From Thermohalobaculum sp039815685 (GTDB lineage Bacteria > Pseudomonadota > Alphaproteobacteria > Rhodobacterales > Rhodobacteraceae), in assembly GCA_039815685.1 (NCBI GenBank), contig JBCBYV010000004.1:171716-235715 (forward strand): a stretch of 64,000 nt of DNA, written 5' to 3'. Every line of letters starts with the position of its first letter. Within the stretch, counting starts at the first letter, position 1. Under the pieces are notes generated by a model. It ran no database searches and was not told the DNA's origin. It saw only the letters and a list, made by a program, of their open reading frames with translations. The translations under genes were made by a program, and so were the position numbers. This document shows positions 25,801-32,771 of the stretch, piece after piece.

Positions 25801-26036
25801 TGGCGGAGTATCGACAGTGGAAGGTCGAATTCTACAATCGCCGCGGCGACTTGGAGAAGGTTCTTCAGTCGAGTGGCTACAATGAGTACGACGGCTTCTG
25901 GCGGCCCGACCTTCTGGTCATGAAGAACCTGCAGAGCGGCAAGGAGACCGATCTCCTGTTCACGAACTACGACTTCACCGCCTCTCTCGGCGATGGGGAC
26001 TTCGATCCCAACCGCCTGCCGCGGATGGCGCGCTGA
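22836..26036 (+). CDS. RND (MMPL-type) exporter fused to a LolA-like domain
   Basis: 1066 residues. Residues 1-792 are a complete RND/MMPL pump: 12 helices in two halves, porter loops at ~60-240 and ~440-650, and the transmembrane Asp-Asp in LGIVVDDTVHFLSKYQ. Met793 then starts a typical signal peptide (LKPATAALLLAALAAPALTL, ARA|DD) followed by a ~245-residue domain of the outer-membrane-lipoprotein-sorting (LolA-like) type: RDIRGTGLLTHANIE, WLYLPAVKRVKRISSSNRTG, VGSEFSYEDLGSQEVDDYTY. In relatives these are separate genes. Here no stop lies between them, although the internal ATG at 25212 still has GGAGAG five bases upstream. It heads an operon with an outer-membrane protein and TetR. Likely role: lipid or hydrophobic-compound export (inferred). 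Confidence 0.88.
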   Translation: MSDTPSPMPTDSDGTQDAGFFARFADAIVRYRWVFLVLSLVLVGIATYRIGAIWPPDPSARIFFAEENPDRQALDAYEAAFTKDDNLTIAVVPEDGKVFTPETLALIGEMTEEAWRLPFVRRVDSLTNFQHSYADAEGLVVRDLIPEPANLAPAEAAEAERLAMERLEIVDALLAPAGDVTQVNVLFTLPEQNPTEEVPLIVREVQAMAERIEAEHPVEIRLTGAIMINNQFATSGQDDSQNLLGPMFLVILLLVGLALRSAFATIAVLILITLSAATGLGAAGWFGYRLNSVTVLAPLYIMTLAVASAVHVFSACRAAMPDTADRKEWMRRALTEHAGAIIIACITTAIGFYSLNFSISPPFRQLGNIVGTGVLAALVFTLFLLPGLIIALPIRRQKSAEREPRAMRALADFVVGQRRIIAPVMIGVVAALAAGTTQLKLEDDFIRYFDERYEFRQDTDFVEDRLTGVNQLYFALPAGGDQRINKPEFLQEASSFADWLRAQPEVTHVGTLTDTLKRLTMNMNEDDPSFFRLPETEEAAAQYLFLYELSLGYGRDLTDQLNIDKSAMRVSVALSRQTTAEMREVTLRAGEWLRQNAPTIQAAWDADNPERPLVTPTGVVHVFNLISYRDVRAMLTGTALALVLISGVIMIALRSVRIGLISLVPNLIPAAMAFGIWGYSVGAVTLAIAVVLAATLGIVVDDTVHFLSKYQAGRRKGMSPEDSVRHAFTRVGNALTITSIGLVAGFAVLAFSGFAVNGDMAKLTAITITVALIADFLLLPCLLIFLDKRRESMTLKPATAALLLAALAAPALTLVPEARADDAAAKGLAIADAADKRDLGWDALTVDGEMILRDSAGNESRRVFENLSLERQDRGVGDLGIIVFTRPRDIRGTGLLTHANIEPSDDDQWLYLPAVKRVKRISSSNRTGKFVGSEFSYEDLGSQEVDDYTYKWLRDEPCPGAEELTCHVVESYPKNAKSGYSKRIGWTDVAEYRQWKVEFYNRRGDLEKVLQSSGYNEYDGFWRPDLLVMKNLQSGKETDLLFTNYDFTASLGDGDFDPNRLPRMAR

Positions 26037-27280
26037 TGCCCTTGCGCGCCCTTCCAGGCACGCTGGCGGGCGCGCTCGCCGCCCTCTGCCTCGTCGCCGC
26101 ACCGGCGGCGGGGCAGGACGGCGGCCCTCTCGGCATGACCAGCTTCGAGTTCTTCGGCGAGGTTGAGCTCGAGGGGACGGTATTCTTCGAGGAGCCGCAG
26201 TTCGACCAGCAGGTGCGCGATGACGCCTCGATCGCCGGGCAGTTCACGCTGCTGGCGGAGTGGCTGGATGGCGACGTCACCCTCCGCTTCACCCCCTTCG
26301 CCCGCGCAGACCTTGCCGACGACGAGCGAACGAACGGCGATATCCGCGAGGCGAAGGTCGACTATGTGAACGGGCCGTGGAGCCTGCGCGTCGGCGTCGA
26401 CACGATCTTCTGGGGCAAGACCGAGGCCTTCCACCTCGTCGATGTCGTGAACCAGACCGATTTCGTCGAGGACATCGACGACGAGGACCGCCTCGGCCAA
26501 CCGATGATCCGGCTTGCGCGGCTGACGGATTTCGGTGAATTCGCGGCTCTCTATTTCCCCTACCAGCGCATCCGGCGCTTTCCGGGGCCGGAAGGACGGC
26601 TCCGCTTCGCCCTGCCCGTGAATACCGACAACCCGATCTTCGAGACGGATGCTGAGCGGTTCACACCGTCCTTCGCGCTGCGCTATTCGGGCTTCGTCGG
26701 CCCCGTCGATCTCGGCCTCCATGTCTTCCACGGCCTCGGCCGCGATCCGTCCTTCATTCCCGATGCCGAGTTCGACGAGCTTCTCGCCGTCTATCAGCGC
26801 ATTACGCAGGGTGGCGTAGACCTGCAGTTCACCTCCGGCGCCACGCTCTGGAAGCTCGAGGCGCTGGTGCGGGGTGGGGAGAAGAACGCGGACTTCGAGG
26901 ATGAGCTATTCGGCGCCTTCACCGGCGGGATCGAGCATACGCTCTTCGGCATCTTCGACACGAGCTACGACCTCGGGCTGATCACGGAATACGCCTTCGA
27001 CAGCCGCGGGCAGGATGCGCTCACGAACTTCCAGAACGACATCATTCTCGGCACGCGGCTGACCTTCAACGATATCTCGGACACCGCGATCTTGCTGACC
27101 GGCGCCGTCGACACGCAGAACGGCGATATCGCCCTACGGCTCGAGGCGGAGCGCCGGATCGGCAGCCGCTTCTCCGCCTCGCTCGAGGGTCAGGGCTTCG
27201 TCAACCAGGACAAGGACAGCTTCGCCGGCAGTTTTGCCGATGACAGCTTCCTGCGGCTCAAGCTTAAGTTCTTCTTCTGA
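26036..27280 (+). CDS. Outer-membrane beta-barrel-like protein of the RND operon
   Basis: 414 residues with a Sec signal (ALAALCLVAAPAAGQ). The mature part has alternating strands with aromatic girdles (FEFFGEVELEGTVFF, WSLRVGVDTIFWGKTEAFHL) and ends in LRLKLKFFF, a C-terminal Phe typical of outer-membrane barrels. The sequence resembles DUF1302/alginate-export-like barrels found next to RND plus LolA-like pairs. The ATG overlaps the RND stop (TGATG), and its own stop overlaps the TetR ATG. Probable role: outer-membrane exit or acceptor for the substrate of the fused pump (inferred from context). Confidence 0.8.
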   Translation: MPLRALPGTLAGALAALCLVAAPAAGQDGGPLGMTSFEFFGEVELEGTVFFEEPQFDQQVRDDASIAGQFTLLAEWLDGDVTLRFTPFARADLADDERTNGDIREAKVDYVNGPWSLRVGVDTIFWGKTEAFHLVDVVNQTDFVEDIDDEDRLGQPMIRLARLTDFGEFAALYFPYQRIRRFPGPEGRLRFALPVNTDNPIFETDAERFTPSFALRYSGFVGPVDLGLHVFHGLGRDPSFIPDAEFDELLAVYQRITQGGVDLQFTSGATLWKLEALVRGGEKNADFEDELFGAFTGGIEHTLFGIFDTSYDLGLITEYAFDSRGQDALTNFQNDIILGTRLTFNDISDTAILLTGAVDTQNGDIALRLEAERRIGSRFSASLEGQGFVNQDKDSFAGSFADDSFLRLKLKFFF

Positions 27281-27915
27281 TGAGCGCCGAGGTGAGAGAG
27301 AGCAACGGTCCGGCGGAGGGGGGCGAGCGTACGCGGCTCGAGATCCTTGAGGCGTCCATGCAGCTCTTTCAGCATTTCGGTTTCGGCAAGACCACGATGG
27401 CGGATATCGCGCGCGAGACGGCGATGAGCCCCGGCAACCTCTACCGCTACTATCGCAACAAGCAGGCGATCGGCCGCGCGGTGGTGGAGCGCTACTTCAG
27501 AATGTCGGAGTCGCAGATGGCGACGGGCCTGATGCTGCCCGGCGGCTCACCGGCCGAGCGCATTCGGGAGCTGATCAGGAACGGGGTCGGCCATCTCATG
27601 ACGGAGATGGACCACAACCCGCGGCTCGTGGAGCTTGCGGATTTCATCTGCGCCGATCCTGAAGGCGTGCAGTCGCTCCAGCAGCATATCGAGTGGAAGG
27701 AGCGGGCCATCGCGCGCGAGGTGGAGCGGGGCATCGACGCCGGCGACTTCCGCCCCTGTGACCCCGATGAGGTCGGCCGCACGCTGGTCGCCGCAACCCG
27801 CGCCTACTGGATGCCGATGGCGCTCGTTCATATCCGCTGTGGGGAAGATGGCCGCCCGGCGATGCTCGACCAGGTCATCGACCTTCTGCTCGAAGGGCTG
27901 GCGGCGCACCGATAG
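27280..27915 (+). CDS. TetR-family regulator of the RND operon
   Basis: 211 residues. The N-terminal HTH is clear: FGFGKTTMADIARETAMSPG followed by NLYRYYRNKQAIG. The C-terminal ligand-binding domain is helical and variable. It is translationally coupled to the outer-membrane gene through TGATGA and probably controls the operon through the AT-rich site at 22734-22767. Effector unknown. Confidence 0.9.
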   Translation: MSAEVRESNGPAEGGERTRLEILEASMQLFQHFGFGKTTMADIARETAMSPGNLYRYYRNKQAIGRAVVERYFRMSESQMATGLMLPGGSPAERIRELIRNGVGHLMTEMDHNPRLVELADFICADPEGVQSLQQHIEWKERAIAREVERGIDAGDFRPCDPDEVGRTLVAATRAYWMPMALVHIRCGEDGRPAMLDQVIDLLLEGLAAHR

Positions 27916-27938
27916 CGCTCCCGCCAGCCCCCGCCCCC

Positions 27939-28610
27939 TCAGGCGTTCCTGCGACGACGCACCATGAAGCCGACGCCCGCAAGGCTTCCGCCGAGCAGCA
28001 GCAGGCTGGCGGGGATGGGCGTCGGGATCAGCTCGTCTCCACCACCATGCGCCGATCGCGCGCTCGCCTCGTAGATCTCGCCGGGATCCGTGACATCGGC
28101 CAGCGTGAGGACGAGCGGCATGCCGCTGCCGAACCCTGCCGATGCGATGGCGTTCTCCGCACTGCCATTGTTGAAGAGCACCTCGCGGAAGTCTTGCTGG
28201 AAGACGCCGCTGTCCGCGTCTACATCCACGCCGAAGCTGATGCTCTCGCCCGGATCGAAACCAGTGAAGTCGAAGCTGATCCGGTCGGTATTCACGCCGT
28301 CGACGCGGCTGATGTTCGTGTCGCCCTCCGTCAGCGAGACAGTGCCGCCCGCGGGGCCCACAAGTTCGACCACACCGTCGAAATTGAAGGCAGGATCGCC
28401 GATGGTCAGCGAGAAGTTCTCGAGCTGGGCCGTGTCGGACCGGTTGGTGAGGGTGATGATGGGCACGTTCAAGCTGCCCGGCTGCGTGCCGAGGCTGCCA
28501 TCGATCGTCAGGTCGAAGCCGATGACGCTTGCGCCCGCGGGCGCTGCGAGGCCGATCATTGCTACGGAAAGGGCGGCCGCCGCCGCCCGGCACGTGGCTG
28601 CCGAACGCAT
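27939..28610 (-). CDS. VPLPA/PEP-CTERM-type exported surface protein
   Basis: 223 residues. Signal peptide AAAAALSVAMIGLAAPAGAS, then a Gly/Asp/Ser-rich beta domain (IGFDLTIDGSLGTQPGSLN, NTDRISFDFTGFDPGESISF). The C-terminus is a sorting signal: PTPIPASLLLLGGSLAGVGF then MVRRRRNA, i.e. a P-x-P-A motif, hydrophobic helix and Arg cluster read by an exosortase. No exosortase gene is in this window. ATG 28610 has GGAGAG upstream; the open frame extends to 28679. Predicted to be an extracellular matrix or envelope protein. Confidence 0.82.
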   Translation of the reverse strand: MRSAATCRAAAAALSVAMIGLAAPAGASVIGFDLTIDGSLGTQPGSLNVPIITLTNRSDTAQLENFSLTIGDPAFNFDGVVELVGPAGGTVSLTEGDTNISRVDGVNTDRISFDFTGFDPGESISFGVDVDADSGVFQQDFREVLFNNGSAENAIASAGFGSGMPLVLTLADVTDPGEIYEASARSAHGGGDELIPTPIPASLLLLGGSLAGVGFMVRRRRNA

Positions 28611-28757
28611 GGAACTCTCCAGTGCTGAGGTTTCAAGCGTCGGCTTCTCCGACCAGCGGTCCCTGCCGCCTATGCGCAAGTGAATAATCCACTAACGGCG
28701 CACCGAGAACCGGCAAACCTTTGATTAACCATAGAAAGTGGAATTTGAGCGAGAATC

Positions 28758-28788
28758 GGCCCGCCCTCGTTTCATACGGGGACGGGCC
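28758..28788 (-). terminator. Probable terminator of the liv-type operon
   Basis: GGCCCG and CGGGCC arms plus an inner CCC/GGG stem form an imperfect hairpin 32 bases beyond the livF stop on the minus strand. The tail is only weakly T-rich (GATTCTCGCTC). Confidence 0.45.
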
Positions 28789-28820
28789 TGTCTTGAACTG
28801 ATGTAGCGTCGGCGCTGCGG

Positions 28821-29648
28821 CTAGATCGCGAGGTACTCCTGGCGGAGGTCGGCGTTGTCGAGGACCTCCTGCGCCGTGCCGTCGAAGACGATCTGACCCA
28901 TATCGAGGATGAGCGCGCGGTCGGCTAGGTGCAGGGCCGCGATGGCGTTCTGCTCGACCAGAATCGTGGTCATGCCGAGATCCTTGATCTGCTCGAGCGT
29001 CTTCTCGATCTCCTGCACGATGACCGGCGCCAGCCCCTCATAGGGCTCGTCCAGCAGCAGGAGCTTGACGTCGCGCGCCAGGGCCCGGGCAACGGCCAGC
29101 ATCTGCTGCTCGCCGCCCGACATCGTCGTGCCCTCCTGCTTCCGACGCTCGCCGAGACGGGGGAAGAGCTCATAGAGCCGATCAATCGACCAGCCATGCG
29201 GTTCCACGATCTGGGCGAGCTTCAGGTTCTCCTCGACCGTCAGACCCGGGATGATCCGCCGATCCTCCGGCACGAGGCCGATGCCGGCGCGCGCCGCCTG
29301 ATGCGCCTTCATCTCGTGCAAAGGCTGGTGGTCGAGCCAGATCTCACCATGGGTGATGGCCGGATCGTCAAGGCGCGCGAGCGTGCGCAGTGTCGAGGTC
29401 TTGCCGGCACCGTTCCGGCCGAGAAGGGCGACGATCTCACCCTCCCGGATATCGAAGCTCACGCCCTGGACGATGTAGCTGTCACCATAGTAGGCGCGCA
29501 CGTCCCAGACGGAGAAGAAGGCGCGCTGACCCCCCATGCCACGCTTCGGGTCCACGCCCGGTGCCTTGGCGTCGGCCCAGACGCTCTGGTCCATGAGACC
29601 CTGCCCCTGGGCCTGATCCGCACTGCGGTTGACCGTGGTATCGCTCAT
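28821..29648 (-). CDS. livF: Branched-chain amino acid-type ABC transporter ATPase LivF
   Basis: 275 residues. Walker A GRNGAGKTSTLRTLARL, signature TMSGGEQQMLAVARALA, Walker B KLLLLDEPYEGLAP and switch His replaced by Gln in ILVEQN, as is normal in LivF. An N-terminal extension of ~45 residues (QGLMDQSVWADAKAPGVDPK) precedes the ABC domain and is unusual for LivF, which normally starts near the VRAYYGDSYIVQGVSFD segment. The ATG at 29648 overlaps the livG stop by four bases. It is the last gene of the transporter operon. Confidence 0.92.
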   Translation of the reverse strand: MSDTTVNRSADQAQGQGLMDQSVWADAKAPGVDPKRGMGGQRAFFSVWDVRAYYGDSYIVQGVSFDIREGEIVALLGRNGAGKTSTLRTLARLDDPAITHGEIWLDHQPLHEMKAHQAARAGIGLVPEDRRIIPGLTVEENLKLAQIVEPHGWSIDRLYELFPRLGERRKQEGTTMSGGEQQMLAVARALARDVKLLLLDEPYEGLAPVIVQEIEKTLEQIKDLGMTTILVEQNAIAALHLADRALILDMGQIVFDGTAQEVLDNADLRQEYLAI

Positions 29649-30403
29649 AGGTGCGCCCCTCCGAGATAGGCTTCCTGGACCCGCGGGTCGCCTTTGATCT
29701 TGGTCGGCTCGTCCTCGACGATCACGGTGCCCTGGGCGAGCACGCTGATCTTCTGGGCGAGGCTGAAGACCACATGCATGTCGTGCTCGATGATCACGAT
29801 GGTGATCCCGCGCGTCGAGATCTCCCGCAAGAGCTCGATGGTCGCGTTGGTGTCGGCCCGGCTCATACCCGCCGTCGGCTCGTCGAGCAGCAGGAGCTTC
29901 GGCTTCTGGATGAGTCCCATCGCAAGCTCGAGCCGCCGCTTGTCGCCGCGGCTCATCTCGCTGGCCTTGTTGGTCGCAAAACCGTCGAGCTTGAGGTCCC
30001 GCAGGACCTCCATCGCCTGCTCCAGGATCGAGCTCTCGCGACGCACGCCCGACCACGCGTTCATCGTGAACGCCCCGTCCCGCTTGGAGAAGGCCGGGAT
30101 CATGACGTTCTCGAGGATCGAGAGCTCACCGAAGATCTCGGGCGTCTGGAAGACACGCGCGACGCCGTACTGGTTGATCTCGTGCGGCTTCACGCCGAGG
30201 AGCGATTTGCCGTCGAACATCACCGTGCCGGTGTCGGGCACGAGGCGCCCGACAAAGCAGTTGAGGAGCGTCGACTTGCCGGCACCGTTCGGGCCGATGA
30301 TGGCGTGGACGGTGCCCTCCTCGACCGAGAGGTTGACCTCGTTCAGCGCCTTCAGGCCGCCGAAGCTCTTGTTGACGTTGCGGACTTCGAGGATCGTGGA
30401 CAT
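29645..30403 (-). CDS. livG: Branched-chain amino acid-type ABC transporter ATPase LivG
   Basis: 252 residues. Walker A IGPNGAGKSTLLNCFVGRL, Q-loop RVFQTPEIFGELS, a signature that reads EMSRGDKRRLELAMGL (SRGDK in place of LSGGQ/LSYGQ), Walker B KLLLLDEPTAGMSRAD and switch His in VIIEHDMHVVFSLA. The diverged signature is typical of the hydrophobic-amino-acid/urea subfamily. The start is ATG 30403, with GAGGAAAGGCAG upstream; the frame extends to 30421. It pairs with LivF as the ATPase heterodimer on the inner membrane. Confidence 0.92.
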   Translation of the reverse strand: MSTILEVRNVNKSFGGLKALNEVNLSVEEGTVHAIIGPNGAGKSTLLNCFVGRLVPDTGTVMFDGKSLLGVKPHEINQYGVARVFQTPEIFGELSILENVMIPAFSKRDGAFTMNAWSGVRRESSILEQAMEVLRDLKLDGFATNKASEMSRGDKRRLELAMGLIQKPKLLLLDEPTAGMSRADTNATIELLREISTRGITIVIIEHDMHVVFSLAQKISVLAQGTVIVEDEPTKIKGDPRVQEAYLGGAHL

Positions 30404-30417
30404 CTGCCTTTCCTCCT

Positions 30418-31605
30418 TCACTCGGCCGGCGTGGGCGCCGCAGCGCCGCCGGTCTCAGCCTTCCGCTTGCCCGTTACAAGGCGGGCGATGCGGGCCATGC
30501 CCTCCATCAGACCGCCGGGCAGGAAGGTCACGATGAGCACGAAGACGAGCCCGAGGAGCAGGTGCCAGCCCTCGCCCACGAAGAGCGAGGCGAAGGACAC
30601 GATCGGCCCCGTCAGGACCTCCGGCAGGAAGCCGCCGAAGAACTCGGTCAGAATGCCCTCGTTGAGCGAGGAGACGATCTGCTCGCAGTACTTGATGATG
30701 CCGGCACCGAGGACGGGGCCGAGCAGCGTGCCCATCCCGCCGAGGATGGTCATGAGCACAACCTCGCCCGACGCCGTCCACTGCATTCGCTCCGCCCCGG
30801 CAAGCGGGTCCGTCACAGCGAGCAGGCCGCCGGCGAGCCCGGCATACATGCCCGAGATCACGAAGGCCGCAAGCGTGTAGGGTCGGGTGTTGATGCCGGT
30901 GTAGTTCAGCCGGTTCTGGTTGGTCTTCACCGCCTTCAGCATCAGGCCGAAGGGCGAACGGAAGATCCGCTGCGCAAAGTAGAACCCGGCGATCAGCACG
31001 ACGGCGCAGAGGTAGAAGCCCGCATTGAACTGGAAGGTGTAGCCGAGGGCATCGACGTTCCAGGTTTCGTTCATCTGCAGCCCGAAGAGGCTGGGGAACG
31101 GCAGCGTGTTGTCCGCGGGCGCGGTATCGAGCACCCGCGGATCGCTCAGTGTGAGCTGTAGGCCGGTCTCGCCATTCGTGATCGGCGTCAGCACCGAATA
31201 GGCGAGGTTGTAGCTCATCTGCGCGAAGGCGAGCGTCAGGATCGAGAAGTAGATGCCCGTGCGCCGGAGCGAGACGAAACCGATCAAGAGGGCGAAAAGC
31301 CCCGAGACCACGACGGCGAGCAAGAGGGCGGGAATGATGTTCATGCTCAGCAGCTTGAACATCCAGACGGCCGAGTAGGAACCGACGCCGAGGAAGGCCG
31401 CGTGCCCGAAGGAGAGGTAGCCGGTCAGCCCGAACAGGATGTTGAAGCCAATCGCGAAGAGCCCATAGATCGCGAAGCGCTGCAGGAGGTCCGGGTAGCC
31501 GGCACCGAAGGGTGCCAGCAGGATCGGACCGAGCAGCACGAAGGCTGCAAAGGCGATCAGGAGACTCACATCCTTGGCGGGGGAGACGGTCGTGGAACTT
31601 TCCAT
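30418..31605 (-). CDS. livM: Branched-chain amino acid-type ABC permease LivM
   Basis: 395 residues, about ten helices. The family hallmarks are LFAIGFNILFGLTGYLSFGH near residue 50, RTGIYFSILTLAFAQM, and the EAA-like ATPase contact SPFGLMLKAVKTNQNRLNYTG. A periplasmic loop of ~60 residues (residues 140-200) is longer than in E. coli LivM. The C-terminus is a Lys/Arg then Pro/Ala-rich tail. The stop lies 14 bases before livG; it starts 3 bases after the livH stop. Confidence 0.92.
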   Translation of the reverse strand: MESSTTVSPAKDVSLLIAFAAFVLLGPILLAPFGAGYPDLLQRFAIYGLFAIGFNILFGLTGYLSFGHAAFLGVGSYSAVWMFKLLSMNIIPALLLAVVVSGLFALLIGFVSLRRTGIYFSILTLAFAQMSYNLAYSVLTPITNGETGLQLTLSDPRVLDTAPADNTLPFPSLFGLQMNETWNVDALGYTFQFNAGFYLCAVVLIAGFYFAQRIFRSPFGLMLKAVKTNQNRLNYTGINTRPYTLAAFVISGMYAGLAGGLLAVTDPLAGAERMQWTASGEVVLMTILGGMGTLLGPVLGAGIIKYCEQIVSSLNEGILTEFFGGFLPEVLTGPIVSFASLFVGEGWHLLLGLVFVLIVTFLPGGLMEGMARIARLVTGKRKAETGGAAAPTPAE

Positions 31606-31608
31606 GGC

Positions 31609-32637
31609 TCAGCTCTCCATCACGCCCTTGCGGCCCAGAAGACCACGGGGACGAACCAACAGGATGACGACGGCGACCAGATAGATGATGATCTGGTCGA
31701 TCCCCGGCAGGATCTGCTTGATCTCGTTCATCGAGGCGAAGCTCTGCAGGATACCGAGGAGGAAGCCCGCGGCGACGGCGCCGCCAAGGCTGCCCATGCC
31801 GCCGACGACGACCACGACAAAGCTCAGGACGAGGAAGTCCATGCCCATGTGGTAGTCGGGTGGCAGGATCGGCGTGTACATCACGCCCGCAAGCCCCGCG
31901 ACACAGGCGGCCAGGCCGAAGACGATCGTAAAGCGCCGGTCGATGTCGATGCCGAGGAGGCCGACAGTCTCCCGATCAGCCATGCCCGCACGCACGACCA
32001 TGCCGAAGGTGGTGAACTGCAGGAAGGCGAAGACCGCACCCAGCACCGTGAGGCTGAAGAAGAGGTAGGCGACGCGCCACCAGGGGTAGACGACAACGCC
32101 CGGGTCGATCCCGAAGAGGATCCCCACATCGGCAGCACCCGTGAAGCTGTCGGGCGCGGGCTGCGGGATCGGGTTGGCGCCGAAATAGCTCTTCACGATC
32201 TCCTGCAGCACGATCGCGAGGCCGAAGGTCACCAGGATCTGCTCGGCATGCGGGCGCTTGTAGAAGTGCCGGATAAGGCCTCGCTCCATCGCGACGCCGA
32301 CCAGCAGCATGAAGGGGATGGCGAGGATGATCGACAGGAAGACCGAGTATTCGACCATCCACGTGCCCGCATCGCCGAACCACAGCTCGACAAAGGGCGT
32401 CCGGATCTCGAGCGGTGTGCCCCAGGCGGTCGTTTCGGTCTCGGAGAGCGTGATGCTCTCCTTGGTCAGCACGTAACGCGTCACCACCGCACAGAAGGCG
32501 CCCAGCATGAAGAGCGCGCCATGGGCGAAGTTGACGACGCCGAGCGTGCCGAAGATCAGCGTTAGGCCGAGGGCAATGAGCGCGTAGGCGCCGCCTTTGT
32601 CGAGCCCGTTCAGGAACTGGAGCAGGATCGCGTCCAT
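31609..32637 (-). CDS. livH: Branched-chain amino acid-type ABC permease LivH
   Basis: 342 residues with about eight helices. Family sequences: LNGLDKGGAYALIALGLTLI, FGTLGVVNFAHGALFMLGAF, the contact loop VRAGMADRETVGLLGID and GGMGSLGGAVAAGFLLG. A loop of ~45 residues near 140-180 (PAPDSFTGAADVGILFGIDP) enlarges the periplasmic face. It follows the binding-protein gene after 134 bp that include a strong hairpin. Confidence 0.92.
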   Translation of the reverse strand: MDAILLQFLNGLDKGGAYALIALGLTLIFGTLGVVNFAHGALFMLGAFCAVVTRYVLTKESITLSETETTAWGTPLEIRTPFVELWFGDAGTWMVEYSVFLSIILAIPFMLLVGVAMERGLIRHFYKRPHAEQILVTFGLAIVLQEIVKSYFGANPIPQPAPDSFTGAADVGILFGIDPGVVVYPWWRVAYLFFSLTVLGAVFAFLQFTTFGMVVRAGMADRETVGLLGIDIDRRFTIVFGLAACVAGLAGVMYTPILPPDYHMGMDFLVLSFVVVVVGGMGSLGGAVAAGFLLGILQSFASMNEIKQILPGIDQIIIYLVAVVILLVRPRGLLGRKGVMES

Positions 32638-32731
32638 GGCTCATGGCCTCCTGTCGATTGACAACAACGAAGGTACCCGGCACCCGCCGTCGAGGGGCCG
32701 TTGCGCCAATCCGGTGAGCGCCGGGTCCAGT

Positions 32732-32755
32732 GGGGCCGCGCCGAAACGCGGCCCC
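32732..32755 (-). terminator. Intercistronic hairpin after the binding-protein gene
   Basis: GGGGCCGCG / CGCGGCCCC, a perfect 9-bp stem with a six-base loop, 17 bases after the binding-protein stop and 95 bases before livH. There is no T-tract, so it probably stabilises the upstream mRNA or partly terminates, giving excess binding protein. Confidence 0.6.
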
Positions 32756-32771
32756 GATTGCAGGGTCTAGA

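Noticed and set aside
29649..30056. Upstream extension of livF into livG
   Set aside because: Same-strand out-of-frame overlap with livG; the livF ATG at 29648 sits in the usual four-base overlap.
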